Shown: piece after piece, positions 13,010 to 25,039 of the stretch
How positions within the stretch are numbered: the first letter of the stretch is position 1
Layout: every line of letters starts with the position of its first letter
Assembly (NCBI GenBank): GCA_028622995.1
Contig: JAJQJQ010000040.1
Coordinates: 558,001-622,000, forward strand
DNA: 64,000 nucleotides
Direction of reading: 5' to 3'
Origin: Panagrolaimus kolymaensis
Lineage: Eukaryota > Nematoda > Chromadorea > Rhabditida > Panagrolaimidae
Notes under the pieces: model-generated
Seen by the model: the letters and a program-made list of their open reading frames with translations, nothing else
What the model was told of the DNA's origin: nothing
The model's database searches: none
Position numbers and translations under genes: made by a program

Positions 13010-16000
13010 ATGTCTCGTATAAGCTCTCCTCAAGTGTTCGCTAGCGTGGATGCTAAAGAAAACTTCTCTCCTGTTACAACTAGGAAAGTTCGGTCTGCTT
13101 CTTCAAGTTCTTCAAAAGCATCTCATCATCGTCTTCAACAACCTGATGCAAGTGTTAAAACCGTTCTTCGCATCAGAGGTGATACCAATGGTGATGGCAA
13201 CAACTTTATAATCTCTCAAGATCCTGAAGGCAAAGATAGAGTTATCTTCAAAACTGATTCTCATGTATGTTTTTTGTTGTTTTCTTTAACCTATTTATTC
13301 ATCTTCATTATCTTTTAGCATGCTTTCTCTTTTGATAAGGCTTTGTCACCAAATGCATCTCAAGATGATACGTACAAAGCTGTTATTGGCAAAGGTGTTG
13401 AACATTGCCTCGCTGGTTATCATCTCTGTGTACTCGCCTATGGTCAAACAGGATCTGGAAAAACTTATAGGTATGTTTTGTCTTTGTTTTTTTTTCTCTT
13501 CATAAACTATCTTTATAGTATCACTGGTGCTGAAAACCGCCCTGGTCTCCTTCCAATTTTTGCTCATGATCTCTTCCATCAAATCGGCAAAAATGGTCTT
13601 GATAACAACGTCTATGTGTCACTCAGCTTCTATGAAATATACCAAGAAAAGGTAAACAAAAATGCGATATTTCAATCTTTTTCTTATTTTTGGTTTTAGA
13701 TATATGATCTCTTATCAACTGTTCGTAAGCCTTTGCGCATTCGTGGTGGAGCTGATGATTCTTATGTTGAAAACGTTTCTGAAGTCGGTGTTAAAGACCA
13801 AAATGATTTAGAACATTGGCGTCGTATGGGACTTTCAAGACGAGCTACTGCTGCCACTTTGGTCAATGAACTTTCTTCTCGTAGTCACGCAATCTTCTGC
13901 ATAAAAGTTCAAAGAGAATTTTCTGATGGTCGTGCTATTGTATCTAAATGTTTTTTCGTTGATCTTGCTGGCTCTGAAAGGCTACATTCTTCTGGTGACC
14001 ATCTCATGAGTGTAAGATTTCTTTTCGCATTGATAATATAATTTTGTGGTTTTTTAGGAATCAATTTCTATCAATAAATCCCTTCTTGCTCTTCAACGTG
14101 TGGTCGATTCTCGTGCTTCAAATGCTTCTTTTATCAATTACCGTGATTCAGTCTTAACTCGTTTGCTAAAGAATTGTTTCGATGGAAATTGTGTTACAAC
14201 TCTTTTGGCTACTGTTTCTCCACTTGAACGTTACAATACTGAAACTTTGAACACCTTACGCTTCACTTCAAAAGCATCAAGAATCATTCAAGCGCCAACT
14301 ATCAATGAAGAAAAAGGAGCTGAAAGTGTTGCGCATTTGCGTGAGCAGAATGAATACTTTCTACAGAAAATTGCTGAGATGGCTGCTCAAATCGAAGATT
14401 TAAAACGTCATTCAGCTCTTATCGAAAAAATCCAAGCTCCTGCTGTTTTGGAACTCTTTGAAGATGATTCTCTCAACCGATGGACTGCACTTGTTAACAA
14501 TCTTAAGCTCTCTCTCATGGAAGGTGACAATTTGGTGGAATTTATTTTAAAGGATGGTCAATGGAATGTCTTACCTTTAGCTGATGGTGGTTTCGTTAAT
14601 GGTCAAACTCTTGCTGTTGGAAGATGTCAAGTTGTTGAACATGTGAGTTGTTTATCACTTTCTTCTTAAATATCTTTGTTATTCAGGGAGACACAGTATC
14701 ACTTCTTGGTCGGAAATTCTGTGCTATTTACATTGATGAATCGTGCGATCCTCGGAAGTTTGTTAACCTTGATCGAGCAAAGCTACAGTACATTCAAGCT
14801 AATTTTGACAAGCAAGTTTTTATATTTAAATTTGATTTCGTTCTTACATCGTTATTTTTTTTCAGAGAAAAGCAACATCTTAATGAACAATTGTTAGAAG
14901 AAACAAAGAAAAACACAAAAGAAGTTCGTGAAAGCCTGCAGCAAGAACTTGAGACTATGCGTTCACAGTATGCTGAACTCCAAAAGAAGCTTGAACTTAC
15001 AAATGATCATGAGAAGCAAAGTGTAAAGAAAGAATGTGATGATGTTGAAAGCATGATTTGTGACGCTCAAGAAGTTCAAAGCAATTTCCAAGCTGCTGTA
15101 ATACACGAAACTACCATCTTCAAAGAAACTGCTATGAAAAAAGAAGAAACCGATGATGAAAAAGCCGCGCTAATTTATCTTCGAAGCAAAGTTGACATGC
15201 TGAATAGCTTCTTTGAAACCACTGGCAAATCAAAGTATTACAAGTTCCGTGTACATTCCGCTGGATGTGTTAGACTTTTCAACCAGAAATCTAGTAAGAT
15301 CCTTTTTTATGCTCTGTTTTCTTTATTTTTTTATCTGTTTTTAGAAATGTTCGCTGATATTGACACTGTTAGATTCAATGATCTTTTCAATTATGTTTCC
15401 AACATCTATCAAAGTCAGAAAAGTAAACAAGAAATGGTTGGAGAAATTGAAAGAATCATTTATTCTACTCGGTATATCTGGAAATCTGCACGTCCTGGAA
15501 TCGGATCTTCTCTTGTTCAAACAGCTGTCTTGAATTCACTGCATGAAACTGCTCGTAAACGTCGATCAACTTTTGCTGAAGTTAGTCAAGGATTCTCTTC
15601 TCGTCAATCCGTAATTGCTGATATCATTCAAAAGCCGAACGAACCTGCTAATCCTATAGAAGATTTCTTTCAACATGCTTTACTTTATGCTGTAACTGCC
15701 AATTCTTCTGTTGATAACGAAGAAGAACTCAACAAGTTAACTCAAGTGGAAGTGTTGTTAAATTCCTGTGCAACTGCTAGAAAGAATTTCGAAGTTTTCA
15801 TTGCTCCTGACAACTTTATGACTGCAGCTAGCCTTCAAAAAAAAGCATTATCACTTGTTGGTCTTTTCCGTTCTCTTGGCAATATCGATGTTATTTCAAC
15901 AGCTGGACAACTTTGCTATATAATGCCTGAAATACTCAACCTTAGCCTTGAGTACATACCAAAACAGGTAAAATCGTGACTTTTTGAACATTTCATTCAT

Positions 16001-16651
16001 ATTTTAAAAAATTTTAGATTGTTGAACGCTCAAATTGTCTTCGACGTTTAGTGGAAGCATGGATCGATGGTGTTAAAAATGATACTCTTTCAAAACGCCA
16101 TGGAGAATTGATCTTCATTGAAATTGATCGAATTATTGAATGCGTGGGTCATCTTGGTTACTTCCTTGGTAGAAAAACTCAAATCCATCAAACTGAAGTT
16201 CAAAAGATTTTTGAAAGAGGTATCATGAGAGGAATTGAAGACCTCACTGAAGATGTTCAAGATATTTTGATTCTATGTGCTGCAGAAAAAACAACTCGAG
16301 ACAAATTGAAGAAAATTTCCGCAGGCTTTGTGGCAGACTTGTTAAAATATGCTTACAACTCTTTCAATGAAGATTTTATCTTTGATGTTCTTCGTCGAGC
16401 AATATTCATTAAAGAACAAGCTTTAAGTAAGTTCATCTTAATTTTATTAATAAACTCTAATTTTTTAACTTTTAGCATTATCTGAAGATCGTGCTGGAAA
16501 AATGATTGAAAAAATATCCGAATTGATATCTGCAGCGCAAAGTTTGGAAACTCCTGTAAATGAAAATACTCTCCTGCTTCTTCAAGATGGATTAACTATG
16601 TGGAAACAACTTAGTCGTCTTGCTGCTAAACCACCAATGCCTCGTTTCTGA
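13010..16651 (+). CDS. Divergent kinesin with FHA-like domain
   Basis: Microtubule motor-like ATPase, about 1065 aa. Ten exons: 13010-13264, 13319-13470, 13519-13651, 13700-14011, 14058-14642, 14687-14811, 14866-15293, 15345-15967, 16018-16426, 16476-16651. The N-terminus (1-55) is Ser-rich. The motor keeps the P-loop AYGQTGSGKT (about 125-134), switch I NELSSRSHAIF, switch II DLAGSER, and the SISINKSLLALQ and INYRDSVLTRLLKNCF helices, ending near FTSKASRII. An FHA-like segment (GGFVNGQTLAVGR, GDTVSLLGRKFCAIYI) follows, which suggests kinesin-3 affinity. A coiled coil lies in exon 7, then a roughly 430-aa helical tail with no domain I recognise. Intron 14812-14865 is GC-AG and a multiple of three. 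No PH domain was seen. AATAAA at 16743. It sits 238 bp after the glycosylasparaginase gene on the same strand. Confidence 0.85.
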
Positions 16652-17392
16652 TTATGTTTATTTGAAACGGTTAAGAATCTCATGTGCATCATATTAATTT
16701 ATTATTTATTTCATGTATTTTATACTGCTTTGTCTTATTTACAATAAATTTTTTTACATCATAATTCGTTAATCTTTGGAGATATTTTTTACGGCAAACT
16801 TTATAGCAACCAAATACCATTCTCTTCATTTGATCAATATTCCTATGAAATTTGTTTTGATACTTCTTTTTTTGTTGGAAATAATGCAAACTAAACTGTT
16901 GTTATCAGATAAAATGGTGATACCTAGTTAGGACAAGAAGCTCAGAGTCCTCAGATTAGGCTTTAAAAAGAAATGCCATCAAAATAATATTAATGATTTT
17001 TTCTTCTTGTTTTAATCCTTTTTACATTTTTTTTCGTACTACCAATATCATATCTTTTTTCCGTTACTTTATTACAATTAAATGATAAGCGTTGTAAAAA
17101 GCTTTGTTACATAAAAAATGGAAATTGTGTCGTTGATAGTTAGTTATTTATCTGCTGCTTTAGCCCATTGCTCGCTTACTCATTCAAATTCTTTATTCGT
17201 GGTAAAAGCCTTGCGTGCATGCGCTTTTTTTTTTGCTGCTGTGTTTTTAACTTTTTCTTTTTGTTTGCTCTCTCTCTCTCCGAAGAAAAACAGGAATTGA
17301 AAGAAAAAGAAAACCTGACTTTCTTGTCTTCAGCTAACTTTTACTTTTATCGTTCTTTGTTTTTTTGATTTCAATACTTTTATTATTGAATC
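16652..17392. other. Intergenic region, kinesin / syntaxin
   Basis: About 740 bp of A+T-rich sequence. It holds the kinesin poly(A) signal (AATAAA at 16743) and, from about 17200, long T/C-rich tracts upstream of the syntaxin start. Short ORFs at 17118-17368 are low-complexity hydrophobic frames without support. Confidence 0.3.
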
Positions 17393-18286
17393 ATGAGCTT
17401 ATTAGATGGGAATGACCTGATTTTATCAATCGCAAATAACATTTTAACCTTAAATCAAAATGGTATGATCTTTTTTTGTTGATTGTTTATAATAAAACTT
17501 TGATTCATAAACATTTTTTCTTTCAGTTCAAAAGCTTGAAGATGGCGTTAATAAAATCGATACGCATGATCATGAACGAATCAAAGAATATCTCAATGAC
17601 CTTATCCATGAATGCAATACTCTCTCATCAAAAACTAATACCATGATGAAGCAATTGAATGTCCTTGCTAAATCAAATGTAAGTTGTGTTTTTCATATTG
17701 ATTACTTCACGCCATAACATATTATGTATTACAGAGAGATTTTCGAATTCATAAAGAAAGATTAATGAATGAATATTTTGCAATATTAAAACGTCTTCAA
17801 GAAGCTCAAAGAACTGCTGTATCAAAAGAAAAAGAAAAGATTAAGAATGTTACCGTGCAAGATCATATGCTATCCAACCAATCTCCTCCTGAACAAGATC
17901 AAGTTCGAATGCAAATGCAACAACAACATCGACAAAATTTGCTTGAATTACGTGAACGTCAACAGGTTTGATTTATCTTTTTGTTAATTCCTATTAAAGT
18001 GTTTTTTCTTCTTCTTCAGGCCTTGATATCATTTGAATCGGATATTCAACAATTAAATGAAATCTTCACTGATTTGGCTCGTATTGTTCATGAACAAGGT
18101 GAAATGGTAGATAGCATTGAAGCTAATGTTGAACATGCAACAATTTATGTTGATGAAGGTGCTTCCAATGTTCGTCAAGCTCTTGATTATCAAAACAAAG
18201 CTCGCCAAAAGAAGGTCATTTTAAGCATCTTTTGTCTTGCCTTAATTGGAATTCTTTTACTCTTCTTTTATCTTTATGCTCGATAG
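17393..18286 (+). CDS. Endosomal syntaxin (syntaxin-7/12/13-like Qa-SNARE)
   Basis: Tail-anchored t-SNARE that drives fusion of endosomal membranes. Four exons: 17393-17462, 17527-17678, 17735-17965, 18020-18286; about 239 aa. The N-terminal Habc-type helices run through exons 1-3. The SNARE motif (ISFESDIQQLNEIFTDLARI, then HEQGEMVDSIEANVEHA) starts exon 4 and contains the zero-layer Gln typical of Qa-SNAREs. It is followed by QKKVILSIFCLALIGILLLF, a C-terminal membrane anchor with only a few residues beyond. The glutamine-rich linker in exon 3 is longer than usual. Class assignment (endosomal rather than plasma-membrane syntaxin) rests on overall similarity. Confidence 0.88.
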
Positions 18287-18585
18287 TTTTTCATTTGTTC
18301 TTACGTGTTTTTGACTGTCGTGGCAATCTTGTTTTTGATGCGCGTATCTATTTCTTTATTTTTCTGTCGATTCTCGGTTATTTTTGTGATTTATTTGAAT
18401 TTATTTTATGTTTAGTATATTTTCTAACCCGCTGTATTTATTATACATTTCCTTGTTTGATTTCACTTGTACGAAAATAAAAATAAAATTATTATTTGCT
18501 TGAATGACCTTTCTTTTATTGCCAAATTTTCTGGTGGTGCATTTTTCTTATGTGACTTTAGTAGCTTTAGTCTTAAAACACTTCA

Positions 18586-19900
18586 ATGGAAACGCGGTTG
18601 ACTTTATCAAACATTCTTGCACGCTCAATTATTCAAGAGCTTCTTCACCAAGCATTACTTCGGAATTTAGCTGTACCACCAATTGCTTCATTATGCGATG
18701 ATTCAATCGAATCTTCAGAAAGAAGCTCTCCAACTTTGGTTTCAAGCGCTTCATCTGAATCCTTTTTTAATCCTCCAGATCCTGATTTGCCTAGCTATGA
18801 TAGAGTTTTTAGCTTACGAGCCAGCAGTCATCATCGTAGACCCATTTTTCGCAGTACTACATCCCTTTATGGTTATGGCAGTAGTCCTCCATAGGGTTCC
18901 GATCCTCCCCGAACTCGGGGATTTTCCCCGATTCCCCGGCCCGGGGAAACTCCCCGATTCCCCGTCCCCGACCAATATCGTTCCCCGGCCGGGGATTCCC
19001 CGATTCAGCTTTCCCAATCGGGGAATTCCCCGTACCTTCCCCGACCCATTTTTCACGGGGAAAAATACGGGGAGAATTTTTATTTTGTTTAAAACATGGG
19101 TTTTTATTAGCCCAAACTCTAGATTCTTATTAATTAAGGCTAAATATGCTATTATTTACATAAAAGAAAAAAAATTTCCTTTAACAAATGGCTTTTCAAA
19201 ATGTCGGGGAAAAATTTTTGAATTTCGGGGATTCCCCGATTCCCCGTCCCCGACAGATGCTCTCCCCGGCCGGGGAATTCCCCGACTCAAAATCCATTTT
19301 CGGGGATTCCCCGTTCCCCGACTTTTTCTCATTTCGGGGGAGGATCGGAACCCTAGTCCTCCATCTCCAACACGAAAGCTTTGCTCGGATATTCAAAGAG
19401 TAAGTTATCGAAGAAATGCAGTTGTTAATCAATTACAAAAAACAGTGACGTTTCCGCGAATTGAAGCAATAAAATGGCCACAAGCGAAATATTTAACTCC
19501 CGAAATTGGACGGCAAAAGATTATTGAATTCATTGAAAAGGTAATATTAAAAGAATGGGTCATAAATAATTAAAAGTATTTTAAGACGTGGAATTACAGC
19601 CCTTTATTGAATTACTTTGTGAATTATGTCGGTCATACTGGATATTCACAATCTCAAAGGCTTCGCTACTGTGTTTGTTGGAGATCGCCCAGTGGTAAAA
19701 CAAACGATGTTTACTTTAATATTGATGCACCAAAAACAAATTCGGAAAGGACCGTAACCGTAACTTATACATTTGGCAATGGAAAAATTGTTCATAAGTG
19801 AGTTCTCTATGAAGAAAAAAAACGCAATAAGATATTGTTTTTTAGGCCACATACATCAAGTTACGCTAATCGTTGGTTGAGAGAAATAGAAAAAATTTAA
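18586..19900 (+). pseudogene. Unrecognised gene, coding exon interrupted by a hAT-type MITE
   Basis: Three inferred exons: 18586-19540 (containing the element at 18892-19355), 19586-19797, 19846-19900. The first part encodes METRLTLSNILAR and a Ser/Pro-rich stretch ending at codon 102, where the element brings in TAG. After the element plus one copy of its 8-bp duplication, the frame continues exactly in phase (SPTRKLCSDIQR onward). Without the 472 bp the protein would be about 250 aa and end in REIEKI. I do not recognise a domain; the last part (RTVTVTYTFGNGKIVHK) looks coding. Either the gene is inactivated on this haplotype, the insertion is polymorphic, or the element is spliced out. No canonical splice pair at its edges keeps frame. 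The second-exon frame is less certain than the first. Confidence 0.5.
18892..19355. mobile_element. hAT-type MITE in coding exon (464 bp)
   Basis: Non-autonomous DNA transposon without coding capacity. Terminal inverted repeats begin TAGGGTTCCGATCCTCC on the left and end with its complement GGAGGATCGGAACCCTA on the right. A perfect 8-bp target-site duplication, GTCCTCCA, lies at 18884-18891 and 19356-19363. TIRs starting (T/C)AGGG with an 8-bp duplication are the signature of the hAT superfamily. Inside, two G+C-rich arms made of GATTCCCCG-type short units in both orientations flank an A+T-rich core (about 19070-19190). The near-perfect ends indicate recent insertion. Confidence 0.88.
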
Positions 19901-20014
19901 TTGTTTTTGAATTTTTTTTTATTAAAATTTATAAATCAACAATAATAATCAAAATAAAACAAAATGAAAAATTAAAAATTAAAACAATAAAAACTAAAAA
20001 TTGATCAAAATGTA

Positions 20015-22402
20015 TCAAGGATTGATGACAGGTAATAGTTCAAAAGAATTAAACAATTTTTTTCGTAAATCAGGATTATTATCCATATGAGGTATATTTG
20101 CTGTTAGAGATAAAATAGGTCCAATTGTACCAAAAGCAGTATCAAGCATAATATCAGTAAAACCTCGCATTGTTCCAGCATCAGCTGTTGTTTGGCCTGC
20201 AGCGGACATTGATTTAGTTAAAATAGCATTGGCGCGAAAAGATTGTTCAGCAATTCTTGAAACAGCAGCAAAGTCCATGTTTGTTGGTTCAAATTCTCGT
20301 TCAGGCGATGGTTCAGTTCTTTTTCGATCAGGACGCCACCAATGAGCCCTCGATTCCATATTTGTTGGAACATAAGCAATCTGTTCGTCGGTTAATGGTG
20401 AAAGCGCTAAAATTAATCATTAATGTGTAATAACTTTTTAAAAAAGAAAAAAACATACGTCTTTGGATAGTTACTCCCAATTTTTTCTTCTTTACGCGCT
20501 TTGCTTTTAATTCTTCAGCGGCCCGTTCTTCATCACGAGGCTAAATAAAATATGTAAAGAAAATTGAAAAGTTAGTAAAAGCTTACATCATCAGGTGGTG
20601 GCATCATCTGAACTAGCTTTCCATCTTCTGTATGGCCTTGAACTTTCAATACTAAGTCCTTCCATCTTCCTTTTTTGCCAAGATCTTTTGGAATCTCCTC
20701 ATTGCTTCGAACCTAAAAAGAGAAATTCATACAATTTGTTACTGTGCTATATTAACTTACCCATCCATACCATTTTCGACATCTTTTATCGACACACCGC
20801 CATCGATGTTTGTTTCCTGAAATGTTCGAATACTATAAGCTAATTCAAAACCACGAATAAAATATAAAATTACCTCCACACATTTGCGGTCTTACATGGC
20901 CATTACAGAAAATGCATAATCGAACGCCATTGGATTGTACTGCCGGCGTCTTTTCAACTTTGCTAAAACTACCAAATTAATTATAATCCAAAAACTAAAA
21001 AGATGAAACTTACTAAGATCGAGGACGTCCCAACTTTTTCGATAAGACATTTTCGTTTGCTTTTTCTGCTTCAGCAATGCTCTTTTTCTTTTTGACTTTA
21101 GTTTGTTTATGACTAAACACGCTTCGTTCCATTTTGTTAACTTTTCCAGTATCGAAGAAACTTTCAAGATCTTCAAATTCAGTTTTTATTTCTCCATTAG
21201 CTAAGCATGAATTATTAGGACATCTGAAAAAGAAAACAAAGATATTTGCGAGCTTAAAACAAACACCTTACTTCCACGAAAAATCAACAAATTTTTGAGG
21301 CATTGAGCATTTAGGACATAAGTGATGATTATGTGGCATAGGCTGAATTGTTTCTGGAGTTTGAGGTCTATCTAAAATATTTTTCGTCAAATGAGACGAG
21401 AATAGTTTAAAATGTACCTGATTCTTCACTGGGTAATTGGTCTATAGCATTATAAAAATCAGAAGGATTTAGGATAGATCCAGCAGATTCAAAGATATCC
21501 ATTAAGCCACTACCATCAGTTGGAATTCTAAAAATATGATGTTAAACTAATAAAAATAAAATGATTTACAAACTTTAAATCAGTGCCATTATGTGAAGAT
21601 GTTGAATAGTTTCGTTCTCGCGATCCACTTAATATATCATCCAATATTTTTGAAGTTGTCCTTCTTCGACGACGAGTATAATTCATGCTTGCATCGCTTT
21701 CAAAATTATCTAAAAGGTTTCCCAAATCACCTTGTAGCAGCGTACTTGCCTAAAGTTTAGCTAATAAAATAATCGTCTATTTTAACTTCAAACATACGTG
21801 AAAAAGATCAAATTCTCCTATTTCACCCGTTATGCTAGGTCCCTTCGTTCGTTTTGTTCCAAAAATAGATCCAGTGCTATCAGTTCGAGGTCTAGCAAAT
21901 GAATGAAAATCAAAATTTATGGAATTGCTATTTTGCCGTTTTCGAAGCGGTATCATTCCAGAAGGCACAAAATCTTTATCACATATTCGAGCGCTTGGTT
22001 TTCTTATTCGACCAAATGATGATGAATTCGCTGTTGTTGTCGTTTGAGTTGGTTGAGTACCTTGTGATGTCGTTGCACCATCCTCATCAGGCGGTATTCC
22101 AGCTTCTGTTCTAATTTCTTGCACAGCATTAGCAAATTCAGGCTTCTTATTTTTTGTTTCATACAAATGTCTATTTTCGAGGTAATCGCAAAGATCGGCT
22201 GCTTTCAAAATTCCTGTTTCGTGCGTACCAAAAAATGTGACACAATATCTATTTCCAGCTTCACTGACCTAAAAATCACTTCATTAAATATATGATTAAT
22301 AATCAAATTTTTGTTTAAAAAAACCTTTGCTGGCCACATAGGATAACCGCGAATTTTTGCCCAAACGAGATCATTCACTTTAAACTGCTTATTATCTGCC
22401 AT
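20015..22402 (-). CDS. PWWP-domain protein with cysteine-rich zinc modules
   Basis: Probable chromatin reader, about 629 aa. Eleven exons (high to low): 22402-22325, 22268-21798, 21749-21574, 21527-21418, 21371-21272, 21223-21014, 20962-20874, 20816-20761, 20712-20587, 20540-20459, 20406-20015. The N-terminal PWWP domain shows NDLVWAKIRGYPMWPAKV (about 10-27) and GNRYCVTFFGTHETGIL; PWWP domains bind methylated histone tails and DNA. Basic and Ser/Thr-rich linkers follow. A CPKC...CPNNSC pair may form a zinc ribbon, followed by a second module LCIFCNGH...MCGG...HRWRCVDKRCRKWYGW with a FLYWCH- or transposase-like WxCx4C pattern. The C-terminal 130 aa (AHWWRPDRKR onward) is unrecognised. I cannot name an orthologue. 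It is divergent from the EXO84 gene across 274 bp. Confidence 0.8.
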
Positions 22403-22676
22403 CGTTAAAAATTTATATCAGTAATAAATCTTTTTACCTAAAAATTTTATTATGAGATAATAATAAGTAGGTAAAGTAATGAAAAAGATTACAATCGTAT
22501 TGGATTAAGCGAAAAATAAAAACGCGGCAAATATTTCGGCATATTTGCTGCTAGTAAGTCACGCACTTCAAACAATCGTTTTAAGATCAAATTTGGGTTT
22601 GGGTCAGATTGATACTAATAATTTTTTTGCGTGCCTTTTGGAATGTGTTAAAGCTTTTATTTAACCTTTAAAAAAA

Positions 22677-25039
22677 ATGAGTAACAACGAAGATAATTAT
22701 TTATTATCCAATAATTTTAATGCAGCAGATTGTATGTTTTAATAAATATTTCTCAAAGTTTCCATTTTTTTAAATTGGAATTTTTAGATGTTAACGAATT
22801 TTTGAGAAGCGTCAAAGGCGGTGATGAAGTTGCAAAGCTTCAAAAGCTTCGATCGTCGCTTACTGCAAAAGATGCAACATCATCTGAAGCAATCAAAGAT
22901 ATCGTTTTTGAACGATATCGACAGTTTATTGATACTTCAAAAGAAGTTGCACGTAATTGATTTAATTTAAATATATATATATAAAAAGAACCTTAACTTT
23001 TTCTAGAACTTGAAAGGGAGATTTATCAACTCAACACATTTTTAGTTGATCAAAAAAATTTAATTGAATCTATGATTGATAAAGTTGAACCAGATAAAAG
23101 GGCAACTGCAATTACAACAAATACATCATCATCATCCAATTCTTCTCAAAGTCTTTTACAATCATTAATGCAAAAAATGGATGGCATTGCTGCAGTTTTG
23201 AATAATTTAAACGACACTGATCGTATTTTACTTCATAGTGATATGACTTTACTTGATGGAAGTACCATGGAAGCTTTACATCCCATTATGCTTGTATTAC
23301 TTTCTGATAAGTTAATCATTGGATTTCCTTCCGATAATAGCAAATATCGATTTCAACTTCATTCTGTACATACCTTGGATAGTTTAGCTGTAGTAAATGT
23401 TAAAAGAACTGCGGGATCTCAAACTACTGGAGAACAAATTTTGCAATTGCTAATATTTCCCGAACAACTTTATGTTAAATGTGAAAGTGCTCGAATGAAG
23501 CGAGAATGGTTTGAAGGAATTGAGCATGCCAAAAGACGACAACAACAGGAGCATTCTCTTGTTAGACAAGCTACCATACGAGGTTGAAAATTTAACATTT
23601 TTGTGTTTTTCTTAGTAGAATTTTATAATTTGCAGCCAAAAGACGTTCCGTTGCTGGACAAGGCACTTTATCTTCAAAAAGTCGAGGTGTTGCAGCTGGA
23701 ATTAGTGAAGACTCAGAACCTGAAAATCTTGAAGAAACCGCAGTTGAAGATATTCAATATTGCATTGATCTTTATAATGATATTCAAGATGTTATTTCAA
23801 AGCGAGATATGGAACAAGCGGTTGAAATGATAAATGATTTTAAAGGCGTTAATTGTAAAGATTCTACTGTAAATTCAAAATGGACTGCAATTGAACGAAT
23901 GGTTGTAAAAATGTTGAGTGATGAAATACGCAGCCCTGGCGCTCTTCATGGTGGATCACAAGTTCTTCATCGAAATATGGATTTGCTTTCAAGTCTTAAT
24001 AGAGCAACATATGCAATGGATTTATTTCTTAAACGAAGGAGTAAAGCTCTTCGACAAGCAGCTGGTGAACTTGCGGTTAGTGAAGAGCCTTTATCATATG
24101 TAAAACAAGTTTCTACCCTTTTTGTTAATGGAATCCTTGATGTTGCAAATTCTGCCAGAACTCACAGAAATCTCTGCTTAATGCTTCAATTTGCTTCAAG
24201 CGAACTTAAATTACTTTTAAATCTTGTTCGACGAAATGTCATTGAAGTTGCTCCTACGATGGCGGTTCTTGCTCATACTTGGAGAATCCTTCTCGAACAA
24301 TGTCACCGTCTTGCCGAAGCTGGAATTGATTTGAGTTTTGAAGTTCATCGCCTTCTTGCACCAAGCTTACAAACAGCTCTCGAATCAAACTTTTCAAATA
24401 TTTATGAATCAATTAAACTTAGAATTTCGGCAAGCTTTTTTAATACTTTAAAAATAAATAATTTAAAATATTTTTTTAGGAAGAAAAATGGCGTCCATAT
24501 AATTTGGAATCAGAATTGGCGTTAAATCGATATCTCGAAGAAATGTCAGATCTTGGGCTTTCCATTGATTGGGCTGTAGCGGTTGCACCTCGTTATTCTC
24601 TTAGCCTTGCATCATCGGCTTGTCATTTTTCTCGTGTTGCACATGGCCTTAGCAGAGATCTTGGAATCCTTCATATTTCTCATTTGGATACATTGTGTGA
24701 TAATTTTATTGAAAAACTTTGGAAGGAATTCTTTTCATTTCTCGTGGTTTCGGGTGAAAAGGTTCGAGAATCCGCTGCAGCTTCAGGTAGCCCAAGTTCA
24801 GCCCTTAATGTTCATTCTCTCACTTGTCAATTTATCGTTTCACAGGTTTTTTTAGTTTCATTATTTGGGAGTAAAATTTAAATGTTTTTTTTTCTCTTCA
24901 GGTCTTGCCACTTTGTGAAGAAACTTATGATGAAGAATGCGCGATTTTGTCAGATATCCTCGATAAAAACTTTTCATCACTCAAAATTTTCCAAAATAAA
25001 GAGGAAACATCCTCGTTTCAAGAAGTTGCAAATGTGTAA
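22677..25039 (+). CDS. exoc-8: Exocyst complex component 8 (EXO84)
   Basis: Subunit of the exocyst, which tethers secretory vesicles to the plasma membrane. Six exons: 22677-22731, 22788-22952, 23007-23582, 23636-24429, 24480-24845, 24902-25039; about 697 aa. The N-terminal vesicle-tethering segment matches EXO84 (ERYRQFIDTSKEVA, LEREIYQLNTFLVDQKNLIE). A PH-like domain spans about residues 140-240 (ILLHSDMTLLDG, LLSDKLIIGFPSD, MKREWFEGIEHAKRR), the Ral-binding region in mammals. The rest is the helical cullin-repeat-like C-terminal region (QYCIDLYNDIQDVISKRDME, LFVNGILDVANSARTHRNLC). Intron 24430-24479 begins with GC (GCAAGC); phase requires this donor. Confidence 0.92.

Noticed and set aside
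18884..19363. MITE as an introner-type spliced element
   Set aside because: Attractive because it sits in an open exon, but none of the GT/AG pairs I tried at the duplication and TIR edges restores frame; kept as an open possibility for RNA data only.
18683..19573. 296-aa ORF running through the MITE
   Set aside because: It reads repetitive MITE sequence as protein (Pro/Gly/Phe-rich); the flanking real coding frames are explained by an interrupted exon instead.
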